Assembly (NCBI RefSeq): GCF_015355755.1
Contig: NZ_JACVEE010000002.1
Coordinates: 682,001 to 746,000, forward strand
Reading direction: 5' to 3'
Origin: Nocardia sp. XZ_19_385
GTDB taxonomy: Bacteria; Actinomycetota; Actinomycetes; Mycobacteriales; Mycobacteriaceae
DNA: 64,000 nucleotides
Shown: positions 54,733 to 63,459 of the stretch, piece by piece
How the letters are laid out: every line of letters begins with the position of its first letter
How positions within the stretch are numbered: the first letter of the stretch is position 1
Notes under the pieces: model-generated
What the model was told of the DNA's origin: nothing
What the model saw: the letters and a program-made list of their open reading frames with translations, nothing else
Databases searched by the model: none
Position numbers and translations under genes: made by a program

Positions 54733-56019
54733 ATGCGTCTGCCACGTCTGGGAAAGTTCCGTTCGAAATCCGCGATCGCCGCTTCGGCGGCGATTCTGCT
54801 GTTCGCACCTACCGCGGCAGTGGCGAACGCCGAACCGGAACCGGCCCCGGCGCCCGCACTGCCCGTGGAGCTGATCACCGCCATCGCCCGTGACCTGAAG
54901 ATCTCGCCGGAGGAATACCTGCGCCGGTCCGATGTGTCCCAGGAGCTCGCGTCCTTCGCGGCCACCGCGCAGCGGCAGTTCCCGGAGGTCTACGGCGGCT
55001 CGTGGCTCAACGAGACCGGGCAGGCCGTCGTGGCGCTGACCCAGGGTCCCGGCGCGGACGAGGCCCGCAAGGCCGCCCAGGACGCCGGCTTCGAGGTCCG
55101 CACCGTGGCCAAGAGCGAGTCCGCGCTGCGCGGTGAGAAGTCCGCGTTCCAGCGCTGGCTGGACGAGCAGCCCGAGCCGGTCGCCGCCCTGATCCGTGGC
55201 GTCGCGATCGACACCGTCAACAACAGCATCGCGGTGCGGGTGGACCAGCCCGGCCTGCCGATGCCGAGCTTCGTCGACCCGTCCCGCGTCCTGGTGATGG
55301 CGCCGCCGGTGGCCGCCGAGCAGCTGCCCGAGGCCGCCCCGATCGCGGGCGCGATCGAGCGTGGCTCGCTCACCGGTGGCGACGGTTACGCCTCGGTCGC
55401 CGGGCGCACCTCGCTGCGCTGCTCGTTCGGCTTCAACGGCACCCTCGGCGGCAAGCCCGTCAACATCACCGCCGGGCACTGCAACCCCGCCCTCGATCAG
55501 CCCACCGCCGTACACGAACTGGTCGGTGACCGGCTGGGTACCAAGCTCGGCGCCTTCCAGAAGTCGGTGCTCGGCAGCCAGGACTACTCCATCCTGCGGG
55601 TCGAGGACGAGCAGAAGGGACGCTTCGACAACAGCGGCGTCAAGTCCGGCGGCGCCCCGATCGTGGTCGACGGCGTGGCTGACCCGGTGGTCGGCGCCCC
55701 GGTCTGCAAGTCCGGTTCGCGCACCGGGTTCAGCTGCGGCGTGATCAATGCGGTCGACCAGACCGTGCAGGTCGGCGATCGCGAGCTCACCCAGAGCTTC
55801 TCGGCCAATATCTGCGCCCTCCCCGGCGACAGCGGCGGCCCGATCGTCAGCGGCCGCCGCGCGCTCGGCATCTCCAGCGCGTCCTCGGTCGCCGACTACC
55901 CGGTCTGCGCGATCCCCGAGTTCCTCGGCCTGCTCACCGGGAACGCGCCGCAGCTGTTCGCGCAGCCGCTGAACGTGGTGCTCTCCGACAACCCAGGCCT
56001 GCGCGTCAACACCAACTGA
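54733..56019 (+). CDS. secreted chymotrypsin-fold serine protease, second copy
   Basis: The 428-residue precursor has the same plan: signal peptide ending near AVANAEP, prodomain (AIARDLKISPEEYLRRSD) and catalytic domain with His249 in TAGHCN, Asp284 in SQDYSI and Ser367 in LPGDSGGP. Prodomain and catalytic domain both align with the first copy, so this is a tandem duplication with divergence in the middle. A strong terminator follows 13 bp after the stop. Targets are unknown. Confidence 0.88.
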   Translation: MRLPRLGKFRSKSAIAASAAILLFAPTAAVANAEPEPAPAPALPVELITAIARDLKISPEEYLRRSDVSQELASFAATAQRQFPEVYGGSWLNETGQAVVALTQGPGADEARKAAQDAGFEVRTVAKSESALRGEKSAFQRWLDEQPEPVAALIRGVAIDTVNNSIAVRVDQPGLPMPSFVDPSRVLVMAPPVAAEQLPEAAPIAGAIERGSLTGGDGYASVAGRTSLRCSFGFNGTLGGKPVNITAGHCNPALDQPTAVHELVGDRLGTKLGAFQKSVLGSQDYSILRVEDEQKGRFDNSGVKSGGAPIVVDGVADPVVGAPVCKSGSRTGFSCGVINAVDQTVQVGDRELTQSFSANICALPGDSGGPIVSGRRALGISSASSVADYPVCAIPEFLGLLTGNAPQLFAQPLNVVLSDNPGLRVNTN

Positions 56020-56032
56020 CACCTGCCCTGTG

Positions 56033-56065
56033 AAAAGGCCGACAGCCGTGAGCTGTCGGCCTTTT
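56033..56065 (+). terminator. strong intrinsic terminator after protease pair
   Basis: AAAAGGCCGACAGC and GCTGTCGGCCTTTT form a perfect 14-bp stem around CGTGA, ending in TTTTC. It lies 13 bp after the second protease stop. Confidence 0.88.
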
Positions 56066-56090
56066 CGCTTTCTCGAGGCACGCTGAAGGT

Positions 56091-56933
56091 ATGTGTTTGG
56101 TGTTGCTCGGCTGGCGCGTACATCCGGAATACCGGTTGATCGTCGCGGCCAATCGAGACGAGTTCTATACCCGGCCCGCCGAACCGATGCGCTGGTGGCC
56201 GGAGGTCCCCGGCGTCCTGGCCGGCCGGGATCTGGGCGCGCGCGGCGGGATCGGCACCTGGCTCGGGCTCGCCACCGCCGCCGGGCGGTTCGCGGGGGTG
56301 ACGAATGTGCGCAACCCGAAAGGTGAACGCGCTGACGCTCGTTCCCGCGGGTCACTGCTCATGGACTATCTACGCGGCGACCAAGATCTCCGCGGCCCCG
56401 GAAAGTACCTTCACGACGTCGCTGCCGGACCGGACGACTACAACGGGTACCACGTGGTGGCCTCGGATCTCGCGACGCTCTGGTGGCATTCCAACGGCAG
56501 GCCCGGGGAGCCGCGGGAATTGGCGCCCGGCTTCCACGGACTTTCCAACGGCCCGTCGCTCGCCTCCGCCGCACCGGGCCCGGCCGCGGAGCTGATCGCA
56601 CCCGATCCGATCTGGCCGAAAGTGCGCGACGGTGTCGACGGGCTGCGCAAAGTGGTGGAGTCCGAGCCGGCCGCCGTGGACCGGTATTTCGAGGTGCTGG
56701 CCGACCGGACCGCGGCGCCCGATGATCAGTTGCCCGACACCGGGATTCCCCGCGACCTGGAGCGGGCGGCCTCGGCTCGGTTCGTCTCGCACCTGGCGCA
56801 CGGGACCCGCGCGAGCACCGTGCTCCTGATGCGGGAGGACGGGACGTTCGAGATGGCCGAGCGGACCTTCGGCCGGTTGGGCCGGCCGAAGGGGAAGGTG
56901 GCGTTCAGCGGAACCGTCGACCTACCGGACTGA
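56091..56933 (+). CDS. NRDE/TANGO2 family protein
   Basis: The 280-residue protein begins MCLVLLGW and has VAANRDEFYTRPAEP, the defining NRDE motif. Cys2 may become an N-terminal nucleophile after Met removal. TANGO2 proteins in eukaryotes affect lipid and acyl-CoA balance; the bacterial role is unclear. It follows the protease terminator with 25 bp between, so it probably has its own promoter. A bidirectional terminator separates it from the next, convergent gene. Confidence 0.87.
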   Translation: MCLVLLGWRVHPEYRLIVAANRDEFYTRPAEPMRWWPEVPGVLAGRDLGARGGIGTWLGLATAAGRFAGVTNVRNPKGERADARSRGSLLMDYLRGDQDLRGPGKYLHDVAAGPDDYNGYHVVASDLATLWWHSNGRPGEPRELAPGFHGLSNGPSLASAAPGPAAELIAPDPIWPKVRDGVDGLRKVVESEPAAVDRYFEVLADRTAAPDDQLPDTGIPRDLERAASARFVSHLAHGTRASTVLLMREDGTFEMAERTFGRLGRPKGKVAFSGTVDLPD

Positions 56934-56947
56934 CCTCCGTGCAAAAG

Positions 56948-56985
56948 CCGAGTGGCCCGCTCCCAAAGGGGAACGGGCCACTCGG
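56948..56985. terminator. bidirectional terminator between NRDE and secreted-protein genes
   Basis: CCGAGTGGCCCG and CGGGCCACTCGG form a perfect 12-bp stem with an inner TCCC-AAA-GGGGA stem-loop. It lies between two convergent genes (stops at 56933 and 57005). Confidence 0.8.
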
Positions 56986-57004
56986 ATCACGCTTGTCCGA
57001 ATTA

Positions 57005-57745
57005 CTACTTCGGCTGGTTCGCGTTCATGTTCTGGTCGCTCCACTTGCTGTTGCCCGGCGCGGCCTGCAGGGTCTCCAGCAGATCCATACCAGCGATCGC
57101 CAGTGCGGGGCCACCGATGGCAACCGTGCCGAGGATGCCGCCGATACCGGCACCGGCGACAGCGGCCGGAATGCAGCCGATTCCCAAGAGGGGCAGACCG
57201 AGGATGCACCCGATGATGCCGCCGACAACGACACCGACGGCGGTACCGACGAATCCACCGACTGCCGTAGCCAAACCGAACTGGGTGGAGAAGTTGTTCA
57301 TGGCCCGCTGATCTTCGATCGGCGAGGCCACCGACTTAATGTTGACGGTGTTGGCCACCTGGTTGGCGGGCAGGTTGGCCGGGCGCTCGGTCAGCAGCTC
57401 GAGCACCGTGCCGTCTTCCTTCACGACCGGCTTGACCGGAATCTCGATGCCCGCGACGTCGAACTTCATCGGCAGGCTCATCACGAGCGCGCCGGTTTCG
57501 TCCTTGATGTTGGCGATCTCGGTGATCTTCGGCTTGTCGGCCGGATCAGCGGCCGGCTCTTCCGTCGTCGAAAGCTCGAACGTTCCCCCTAGGAGCTTCG
57601 CGACGACGGTCTTGTCCACCAGCTTCACCGAGTACTTGAGCTCAGCGGGAGCCGGAGCGGCCGGGTCAGCGTGCGTGGTCCCCATACCCACGGTCATCGC
57701 ACCGATGACCAACGCTGCAGCCGCCGTGGTTCTGCGGAAGTTCAT
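57005..57745 (-). CDS. secreted glycine-zipper protein, second type
   Basis: The 246-residue precursor has a signal peptide (AAAALVIGAMTVGMGTTHADP), a soluble domain of about 130 residues (KYSVKLVDKTVVAKLLGGTF; ITEIANIKDETGALVMSLP; RPANLPANQVANTVNIKS) and a C-terminal glycine-zipper segment (GFVGTAVGVVVGGIIGCILG, GAGIGGILGTVAIGG). It may be a membrane-inserting envelope protein. It shows no close sequence likeness to the protein at 8508-9395 outside the zipper. Function unknown. Confidence 0.72.
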   Translation of the reverse strand: MNFRRTTAAAALVIGAMTVGMGTTHADPAAPAPAELKYSVKLVDKTVVAKLLGGTFELSTTEEPAADPADKPKITEIANIKDETGALVMSLPMKFDVAGIEIPVKPVVKEDGTVLELLTERPANLPANQVANTVNIKSVASPIEDQRAMNNFSTQFGLATAVGGFVGTAVGVVVGGIIGCILGLPLLGIGCIPAAVAGAGIGGILGTVAIGGPALAIAGMDLLETLQAAPGNSKWSDQNMNANQPK

Positions 57746-58237
57746 TCAGTTTCCAATCCTTCATCAGAGTCGTCCGCGAGCCAGGCCTTCGTCACGCGAG
57801 ATCGCTCTTCAACCCGAAAGGCGGTTGGGCCCTTGCGGATTCTCCCCGAGCAGTGTGAAGACAGGCTGATGCAAACAGAACGAGCCGAGCGTAATCGAAT
57901 CGCAGCAAAGATGCGAGATCCATTACGTAATCAGCACATTCCGGCTACGAGTCAGTACAACGCTGAGTACTAAGCCTGGCCTTACCGCAGGTAGCGCGAA
58001 GGCCGCCGTTACGGTGGTGATTCGCCCGGACTCACGAGGGATGGGTACCGATCCGGTGAAATTGCTCACAGGCAATTTGCAGGTCAAGCCCCAGCAAGAG
58101 GGGGCACTTCGCAACTGCCGATCGTACAATGAGTCCCATAAGTTACCGGTGGGTAACTTACTGGCGGTTACGATACGAGCCAACTGTGGTCGGCAGTACC
58201 ACGACAGCTCGTGTTGCCACGAAAGAAAGGTCGCGAC
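57746..58237. other. divergent intergenic region before etfD
   Basis: This 492-bp stretch separates two divergent genes. It holds a 22-bp inverted repeat at 58139-58160 and a -10-like TACGAT at 58169-58174 for etfD. The rest shows no gene. Confidence 0.55.
58139..58160. promoter_or_regulatory. TetR-type operator candidate upstream of etfD
   Basis: TAAGTTACC and GGTAACTTA are perfect 9-bp arms around GGTG. It overlaps the expected -35 and spacer of the etfD promoter (TACGAT -10 at 58169). A half-site GGTAACTTA also occurs at 14322-14330. A fatty-acid-responsive TetR-type regulator is a reasonable guess. Confidence 0.5.
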
Positions 58238-61200
58238 ATGAATGCCCTGACAGTGACGCTGGGCGTGATTGGGGCGGCGCTCACCCTCCTGTGCTGGGCG
58301 TCGTTCATCGACGGCGTCCGGAAGATCGCTCGCACGGTCATGCTGGGCCAGAGCGCACCGGATCGGTGGCGGCCGTTCCTGCCTCGCTTCAAGCAGATGA
58401 TGGTGGAGTTCCTGGCGCACACGCGCATGAACAAGTTCCGCACCGTCGGCTGGGCGCACTGGCTGGTCATGATCGGCTTCCTCGCCGGCTTCATCCTCTG
58501 GTTCGAGGCGTACGGGCAGGCGATCGACCCGCACTTCCACTGGCCGATCATCGGCAACTGGGGCATCTACCACCTGATGGACGAGATCCTCGGCATCGGA
58601 ACGGTAGTCGGCATCATCACGCTGATCGTCATTCGCCAGCTGAACCATCCTCGGGTGCCGGAACGGCTGTCCCGCTTCAGCGGTTCCAAGTTCGGCCCCG
58701 CGTACGTGATCGAATCCATCGTCCTCGTCGAGGGCCTGGGCATGGTCTTCGTGAAGGCCGGCAAGATCGCGACCTACGGCGGATCCCACACCTGGTCGGA
58801 CTTCTTCACCCAGCAGGTCGCCAAGCTGCTGCCCGCCAGCCCGGTCATGGTGTCGATCTTCGCGCTGATCAAGCTGCTCTCCGGCGCGCTGTTCCTGTTC
58901 CTGGTCGGCCGCAACATCACCTGGGGCGTGGCCTGGCACCGCTTCTCGGCCTTCCCGAACATCTACTTCAAGCGCGAGGACGACGGCGGCGTCGCCCTGG
59001 GCGCGGTCAAGCCGATGATGTCCAACGGCAAGCTCCTGGACATGGAGAACGTCGACGCCGACAACGACATCATGGGCGCCGGCAAGATCGAGGACTTCTC
59101 CTGGAAGGGCATCCTCGACTTCACCACGTGTACCGAATGTGGCCGCTGCCAGTCGCAGTGCCCCGCCTGGAACACCGGTAAGCCGCTGTCGCCGAAACTG
59201 CTGATCATGTCGCTGCGTGACCACGGCTACGCCAAGGCCCCGTACCTGCTGGCCGGTGGCCGCAAGGATGCGGGCGGCGACGAGATCGGCCTGGTCGACG
59301 CCGAGGGCAAGCCGAACGAGGCTGCGCTGGCCCGCATTTCCGATGCCGCCAAGGCCGAGGCGGAGCGTCCGCTCGTCGGCGGCGAGGATGTCAGCGGCAT
59401 CATCGATCCCGAGGTGCTGTGGTCGTGCACCACCTGTGGCGCTTGCGTGGAGCAGTGCCCGGTCGATATCGAGCACGTCGACCACATCATCGACATGCGC
59501 CGCTACCAGGTGCTGATCGAGTCGGAGTTCCCGTCCGAGCTCGCGGGTCTGTTCAAGAACCTGGAGAACAAGGGCAACCCGTGGGGCCAGAACGCCAAGG
59601 ACCGGCTCAACTGGATCAACGAGATGGACTTCCAGATCCCGGTTTACGGGAAGGACGCCGACTCGTTCGACGGCTATGAGTACCTGTTCTGGGTCGGTTG
59701 CGCCGGCGCCTACGAGGACCGCGCCAAGAAGACCACCAAGGCCGTCGCCGAACTGCTCGCCACCGCGGGCACCAAGTTCATGGTGCTCGGCCAGGGCGAG
59801 ACCTGCACCGGCGACTCGGCGCGCCGCGCGGGCAACGAGTTCCTGTTCCAGCAGCTGGCGCAGCAGAACATCGAGACCATCAACGAGGTCTTCGACGGCG
59901 TCGAGCAGAGCAAGAAGAAGATCGTCGTCACCTGTGCGCACTGCTTCAACGCGCTCAACAACGAGTACCCGCAGATCGGTGGCACCTACGAGGTCGTGCA
60001 CCACACCCAGCTGCTCAATCGCCTGGTGCGGCAGAAGAAGCTGGTGCCGGTGGCCTCGGTGACCCAGAACGTCACCTACCACGACCCCTGCTACCTGGGC
60101 CGGCACAACAAGGTCTACAACGCACCGCGTGAGCTGATGGAAGCCTCGGGTTCGACGCTGATCGAAATGCCGCGGCACGGCGAACGTTCCATGTGCTGTG
60201 GCGCCGGTGGCGCGCGCATGTGGATGGAAGAGCAGCTCGGCAAGCGCATCAACATCGACCGGGTAGACGAGGCGCTGTCCACCATCGACTCCTCCCCCGG
60301 CGCCGGCACCAAGATCGCGACCGGCTGCCCGTTCTGCCGCGTCATGCTCTCCGACGGCGTTACCGCCCGCCAGGACGACATGGACGCCGCCGACCGCGTG
60401 GAGGTCGTGGACGTCTCCCAGCTGATGCTGGACGCGATCACCCGCGTCGACGCCAAGCAGCTCGGCGAGAACCTGGTCGTCATCCAGGAGCCCAAGCAGG
60501 CCAAGGCCGAACCCGAGCCTGCCGCAGCCGAACCCGTCGCCGAGAAAGCGGAAGCCCCGGCTGCCGCGACCAAGGCTCCGGCCGGTGGCGGACTCGCCAT
60601 GAAGGGCCCCGCCAAGGCTCCCGGTGGCGGCGGTCTGGCCATGAAGGGCCCCGCGAAAGCTCCCGGCGGCGGTCTCGGCATGAAGGGCGCCGCCAAGGCC
60701 CCGGGCGCCAAGGCCACCGAACCGGCAGCCGACGAGAAGCCCGCGGCCCCGGTCAAGGGTCTCGCCATGAAGGGGCCGGCCAAGGCCCCCGGCAAGGGCC
60801 TGGCCATGAAGGGCGCGGCGAAAGCCCCGGGCGCCAAGGATGATTCGGCCCCCGCCGCCGAAACCCCGGCCACTGAGCCCCCTGCGGCTCCGCCGGTCAA
60901 GGGTCTCGGCATGAAGGGCGGCGCGAAGGCCCCGGGCGGCGGTCTCGCCATGAAGGGCGCGGCCAAGGCGCCGGGCGCAAAAGCACCCGCCGCCGCTCCG
61001 GAACCGGCCGCCGCGGAAACCCCGGCCGCCGAACCGGTTTCGGCCCCGTCCGAAGAGGTCAAGCCGACCGTCGCCCCCAAGGGCCTGGCCATGAAGTCCG
61101 GCTTCAAGCGCCCCGGCCCGAAGGCTCCGGGCGCAGCAACCCCGGCGGCCACCCCCGCTGAACCGGCCCCCGGCGAGGAAGCACCGGCCCCCGCCCCCGA

Positions 61201-61327
61201 GGAGCCGACAGCCGAGGCGGACCAGCCCGCCAACGGCAACGGCACCACCCCGGTGGCCCCGCCGACCGCCAAGCCCGGCGGCCTCGGCTTCAAGTCGGGC
61301 GCGAAAGCCCCGGGCCGGAAGAACTGA
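58238..61327 (+). CDS. etfD: EtfD-like membrane iron-sulfur reductase (CCG family)
   Basis: The 1029-residue protein has N-terminal membrane spans, two 4Fe-4S motifs (from C298 CTECGRCQSQC and C397 CTTCGACVEQC), two CCG-type domains (HDPCYLGRHN; MCCGAGGARM at C653) and a tail from about 778 with nine copies of GLAMKGxAKAPG-like units. Rv0338c, its mycobacterial relative, takes electrons from ETF in fatty-acid oxidation. The start ATG 58238 follows AAAGAAAGG. The tail is much longer than I recall for Rv0338c. A strong terminator follows. Confidence 0.92.
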   Translation: MNALTVTLGVIGAALTLLCWASFIDGVRKIARTVMLGQSAPDRWRPFLPRFKQMMVEFLAHTRMNKFRTVGWAHWLVMIGFLAGFILWFEAYGQAIDPHFHWPIIGNWGIYHLMDEILGIGTVVGIITLIVIRQLNHPRVPERLSRFSGSKFGPAYVIESIVLVEGLGMVFVKAGKIATYGGSHTWSDFFTQQVAKLLPASPVMVSIFALIKLLSGALFLFLVGRNITWGVAWHRFSAFPNIYFKREDDGGVALGAVKPMMSNGKLLDMENVDADNDIMGAGKIEDFSWKGILDFTTCTECGRCQSQCPAWNTGKPLSPKLLIMSLRDHGYAKAPYLLAGGRKDAGGDEIGLVDAEGKPNEAALARISDAAKAEAERPLVGGEDVSGIIDPEVLWSCTTCGACVEQCPVDIEHVDHIIDMRRYQVLIESEFPSELAGLFKNLENKGNPWGQNAKDRLNWINEMDFQIPVYGKDADSFDGYEYLFWVGCAGAYEDRAKKTTKAVAELLATAGTKFMVLGQGETCTGDSARRAGNEFLFQQLAQQNIETINEVFDGVEQSKKKIVVTCAHCFNALNNEYPQIGGTYEVVHHTQLLNRLVRQKKLVPVASVTQNVTYHDPCYLGRHNKVYNAPRELMEASGSTLIEMPRHGERSMCCGAGGARMWMEEQLGKRINIDRVDEALSTIDSSPGAGTKIATGCPFCRVMLSDGVTARQDDMDAADRVEVVDVSQLMLDAITRVDAKQLGENLVVIQEPKQAKAEPEPAAAEPVAEKAEAPAAATKAPAGGGLAMKGPAKAPGGGGLAMKGPAKAPGGGLGMKGAAKAPGAKATEPAADEKPAAPVKGLAMKGPAKAPGKGLAMKGAAKAPGAKDDSAPAAETPATEPPAAPPVKGLGMKGGAKAPGGGLAMKGAAKAPGAKAPAAAPEPAAAETPAAEPVSAPSEEVKPTVAPKGLAMKSGFKRPGPKAPGAATPAATPAEPAPGEEAPAPAPEEPTAEADQPANGNGTTPVAPPTAKPGGLGFKSGAKAPGRKN

Positions 61328-61338
61328 ACAGACAAATA

Positions 61339-61373
61339 ACTCGGCCCGGATCCACCACGGATCCGGGCCGAGT
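61339..61373. terminator. strong terminator between etfD and toxin gene
   Basis: ACTCGGCCCGGATCC and GGATCCGGGCCGAGT form a perfect 15-bp stem around ACCAC, followed by CATTTTC. It lies 11 bp after the etfD stop and before the convergent toxin stop, so it may serve both. Confidence 0.88.
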
Positions 61374-61384
61374 CATTTTCAGTG

Positions 61385-61744
61385 CTACTCAGTGTCTTTC
61401 GGATGCCCTGGCGTACACCGCTCGAGCAGCACCTGCCCGGCGTTACGTCCCCCTCGGGGAGCTGGATTCACGAAGTACCAAAGCCTGCCGCCATCGGTGA
61501 ACTTGTACTGGTACCGCTGATAGGTCCGACCGCCCAGGGTGCCGTACCGAAGGCTACCTTTGAGCGGATAGAGCCTGCCGGATTCAGCCTCGGGCTCACG
61601 TGCCAGCTGATCCCAGGCATCGATAATCGCGTTGCGGGCAGCGGCGAGGCAATCCACCCAACCCTTCTCGGCAGTCCGGGTACCGAAGGTGATCTCGAAT
61701 TCCGAGCGTTTGAGCGGCCGCGGTACAGCCCTGTTCTTGCTCAC
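61385..61744 (-). CDS. RelE-like toxin of a Phd/RelE-type pair
   Basis: The 119-residue protein fits the actinobacterial family annotated as cytotoxic translational repressor (RelE-like): GRLYPLKGSLRYG, then YQRYQYKFTDGGRLWYF and the C-terminal CTPGHPKDT. Such proteins inhibit translation by cutting or blocking mRNA. The start overlaps the antitoxin stop by 4 nt, so the two are co-translated. Catalytic residues cannot be assigned with certainty. Confidence 0.72.
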   Translation of the reverse strand: MSKNRAVPRPLKRSEFEITFGTRTAEKGWVDCLAAARNAIIDAWDQLAREPEAESGRLYPLKGSLRYGTLGGRTYQRYQYKFTDGGRLWYFVNPAPRGGRNAGQVLLERCTPGHPKDTE

Positions 61745-62208
61745 TCCACATCCTCCGAGTCTGGATCGGTCGGGTCGTCCTCGAAATATTCCAAGTCTGA
61801 GCCATCAACACAGATCCGCGGATCCGCATACGCTGCGGCAGTCTCCTTCCACGCCTCCAGCATTCGGGATGCCGCTCCCATCCGCCCCACCGCGATACCC
61901 GCCCGTGCTTCCGCGAGAAACTCGTGGACGAACGTCTCGCGGTCCTCCACCGGAAGGAGCGTGACCCATGGGAACGAAATCGAGAGTCGGCCCACCAACC
62001 GCTCCATAAGTCCATCGTCCAAGGCAAGCGTGATCAGCTGAGCCAGGACGGCGAGAATCGCGTCATAGGATTCGTCCGCCGCGGCATCAGATAGCCGAAC
62101 CGATGGCGCCGACCGGCGGAGGAGAATGACCTCACCCTCCTCCTCCATCTTCTCCATCACGCCATTTGGATCGCGTAGGAACTCGGTCCACGTCGCCGTA
62201 ACAGTCAT
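61741..62208 (-). CDS. Phd-like antitoxin, long form
   Basis: The N-terminal 45 residues (ATWTEFLRDPNGVMEKM, EVILLRRSAPSVRLSDA) match the DNA-binding Phd/YefM-type domain. The C-terminal 105 residues, including SFPWVTLLPVEDRETFVHEF and LEAWKETAAAYADP, form the extra domain seen in the actinobacterial prevent-host-death proteins. The end is acidic. ATG 62208 has no ribosome site; a -10 TACGTT 6 bp upstream suggests a leaderless message. A perfect palindrome at the promoter fits self-repression. Confidence 0.75.
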   Translation of the reverse strand: MTVTATWTEFLRDPNGVMEKMEEEGEVILLRRSAPSVRLSDAAADESYDAILAVLAQLITLALDDGLMERLVGRLSISFPWVTLLPVEDRETFVHEFLAEARAGIAVGRMGAASRMLEAWKETAAAYADPRICVDGSDLEYFEDDPTDPDSEDVE

Positions 62209-62214
62209 GCATAA

Positions 62215-62220
62215 AACGTA
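62215..62220 (-). promoter_or_regulatory. -10 element of leaderless antitoxin message
   Basis: On the minus strand TACGTT (TANNNT) is followed by 6 bp and the ATG at 62208. This spacing is typical of leaderless actinobacterial transcripts. Confidence 0.4.
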
Positions 62221-62237
62221 TCAGATGTACATCTGAT
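62220..62237. promoter_or_regulatory. 18-bp palindromic operator of the toxin-antitoxin pair
   Basis: ATCAGATGTACATCTGAT is a perfect palindrome just upstream of the antitoxin -10. Antitoxins of this type commonly bind such sites to repress their own operon. Confidence 0.65.
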
Positions 62238-62310
62238 GTCGCCAGGAGTTTTAGGGCAGGCGGAGTTCATCGTGGCCGCCATGGTTCCAGCACTATGGCG
62301 GCCGATCCAG

Positions 62311-63459
62311 CTACGGACGAGTGAGGGCCGCGTAGCGGGCCAAATGGGTGTCGCTGGTGCCGAATTCGGATTCGATGGCGGTGAGGCGTTTGAAGTAGTG
62401 GCCGATGGCCAGTTCTTCGGTCATGCCCATGGCGCCGTGTAGTTGGACGGCGTTCTGGCCGATGAAGCGGGCGGCGCGGGCGATGGTGACCTTGGCTGCC
62501 GAGACGGACCGGGCGCGGGATGGGGCGCTGCCGTCGAGGGAGTAGACCGCCAGGTAGGTGGCGGCGATGGCTTGTTCGAGTTCCATGTACATGTCGACCA
62601 TGCGGTGCTGCAGGGCCTGAAAGGTGCTGATGGTGACGCCGAACTGCTGGCGTTGCTTGGTGTACTCGACGGTGTCGGTGAGGACTTTGCTCATGCAGCC
62701 GACCGCTTCGGCGCAGATCGCCGCGATCGCCTCGTCCATCGTGGGTTCGATGACTTCCCAGGCCGCGCCCTCGGCGCCGAGCAGCGCGTCGGCCGGGAGC
62801 CGGAACTCGGTGAACGTGAGGTCGGCGGCGAGGCGGTCGTCGATGGTGCGGTAGGTATGCACCTCGACGCCCGCAGGTGGATTGACCGCGTCGAACTCAG
62901 TGTGGAACAGCGAGATTCCGGCCTGGTCGCGGCGGGCGCCGGAGGTGCGGGCCGCGATGATCAGGTGCGTCGACAACGGCGCGCTGGTCACGACGATCTT
63001 GCTGCCGTCGACAATCCAGTCGTCGCCCTCGCGGCGGGCCGTGGCCGAGACGTCGTGCAGGGTCTGGCCCGAGGTCGGCTCCAGGGCCGCGAAGGCGATG
63101 CGCGCCGCACCCGAAACTATCTGGCGCAGTATGGAATCAGCCTGCTTGCCGCCGGAGCGGCGGAGCAGTCCCGCCCCGATGACCACGGTGTCGACGAACG
63201 GTTCGACGACCAGCGCGCGACCGAGTTCCTCGGCGATGACCATCAATTCGACCGGGCCGCCGCCCATGCCGTCCACGTCCTCGGGCAGGGTCGCGCCGAG
63301 AATGCCGAGCTCATCGGCGAATCCGCGCCACACGGCCGGTTGCCAGCCCGCACCGGTCTTCACGGCGCTGCGGCTGCGTTCCAAGTCGTAACGGGCGCTG
63401 AGGAATCCGGCGAGCGCGTCGCGCAGAAGTTCCTGCTCCTTGGTGAGTGAGAAGTCCAT
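62311..63459 (-). CDS. acyl-CoA dehydrogenase subunit
   Basis: The 382-residue protein starts MDFSLTKEQELLRDALAGFL and has the ACAD fold: GGGPVELMVIAEELGRAL, DWIVDGSKIVVT and FSLT-type C-terminal segments (QLHGAMGMTEELAIGHYFKR). The usual YEGT catalytic segment is not present at the C-terminus (it ends FGTSDTHLARYA). It overlaps the next ACAD gene by 1 nt (TGATG), so the two subunits likely form a heteromer like mycobacterial FadE pairs. Substrate unknown. Confidence 0.88.
   Translation of the reverse strand: MDFSLTKEQELLRDALAGFLSARYDLERSRSAVKTGAGWQPAVWRGFADELGILGATLPEDVDGMGGGPVELMVIAEELGRALVVEPFVDTVVIGAGLLRRSGGKQADSILRQIVSGAARIAFAALEPTSGQTLHDVSATARREGDDWIVDGSKIVVTSAPLSTHLIIAARTSGARRDQAGISLFHTEFDAVNPPAGVEVHTYRTIDDRLAADLTFTEFRLPADALLGAEGAAWEVIEPTMDEAIAAICAEAVGCMSKVLTDTVEYTKQRQQFGVTISTFQALQHRMVDMYMELEQAIAATYLAVYSLDGSAPSRARSVSAAKVTIARAARFIGQNAVQLHGAMGMTEELAIGHYFKRLTAIESEFGTSDTHLARYAALTRP

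Noticed and set aside
57923..60178. 751-codon open frame on the minus strand
   Set aside because: It is antisense to etfD, which has clear cofactor motifs and a ribosome site.
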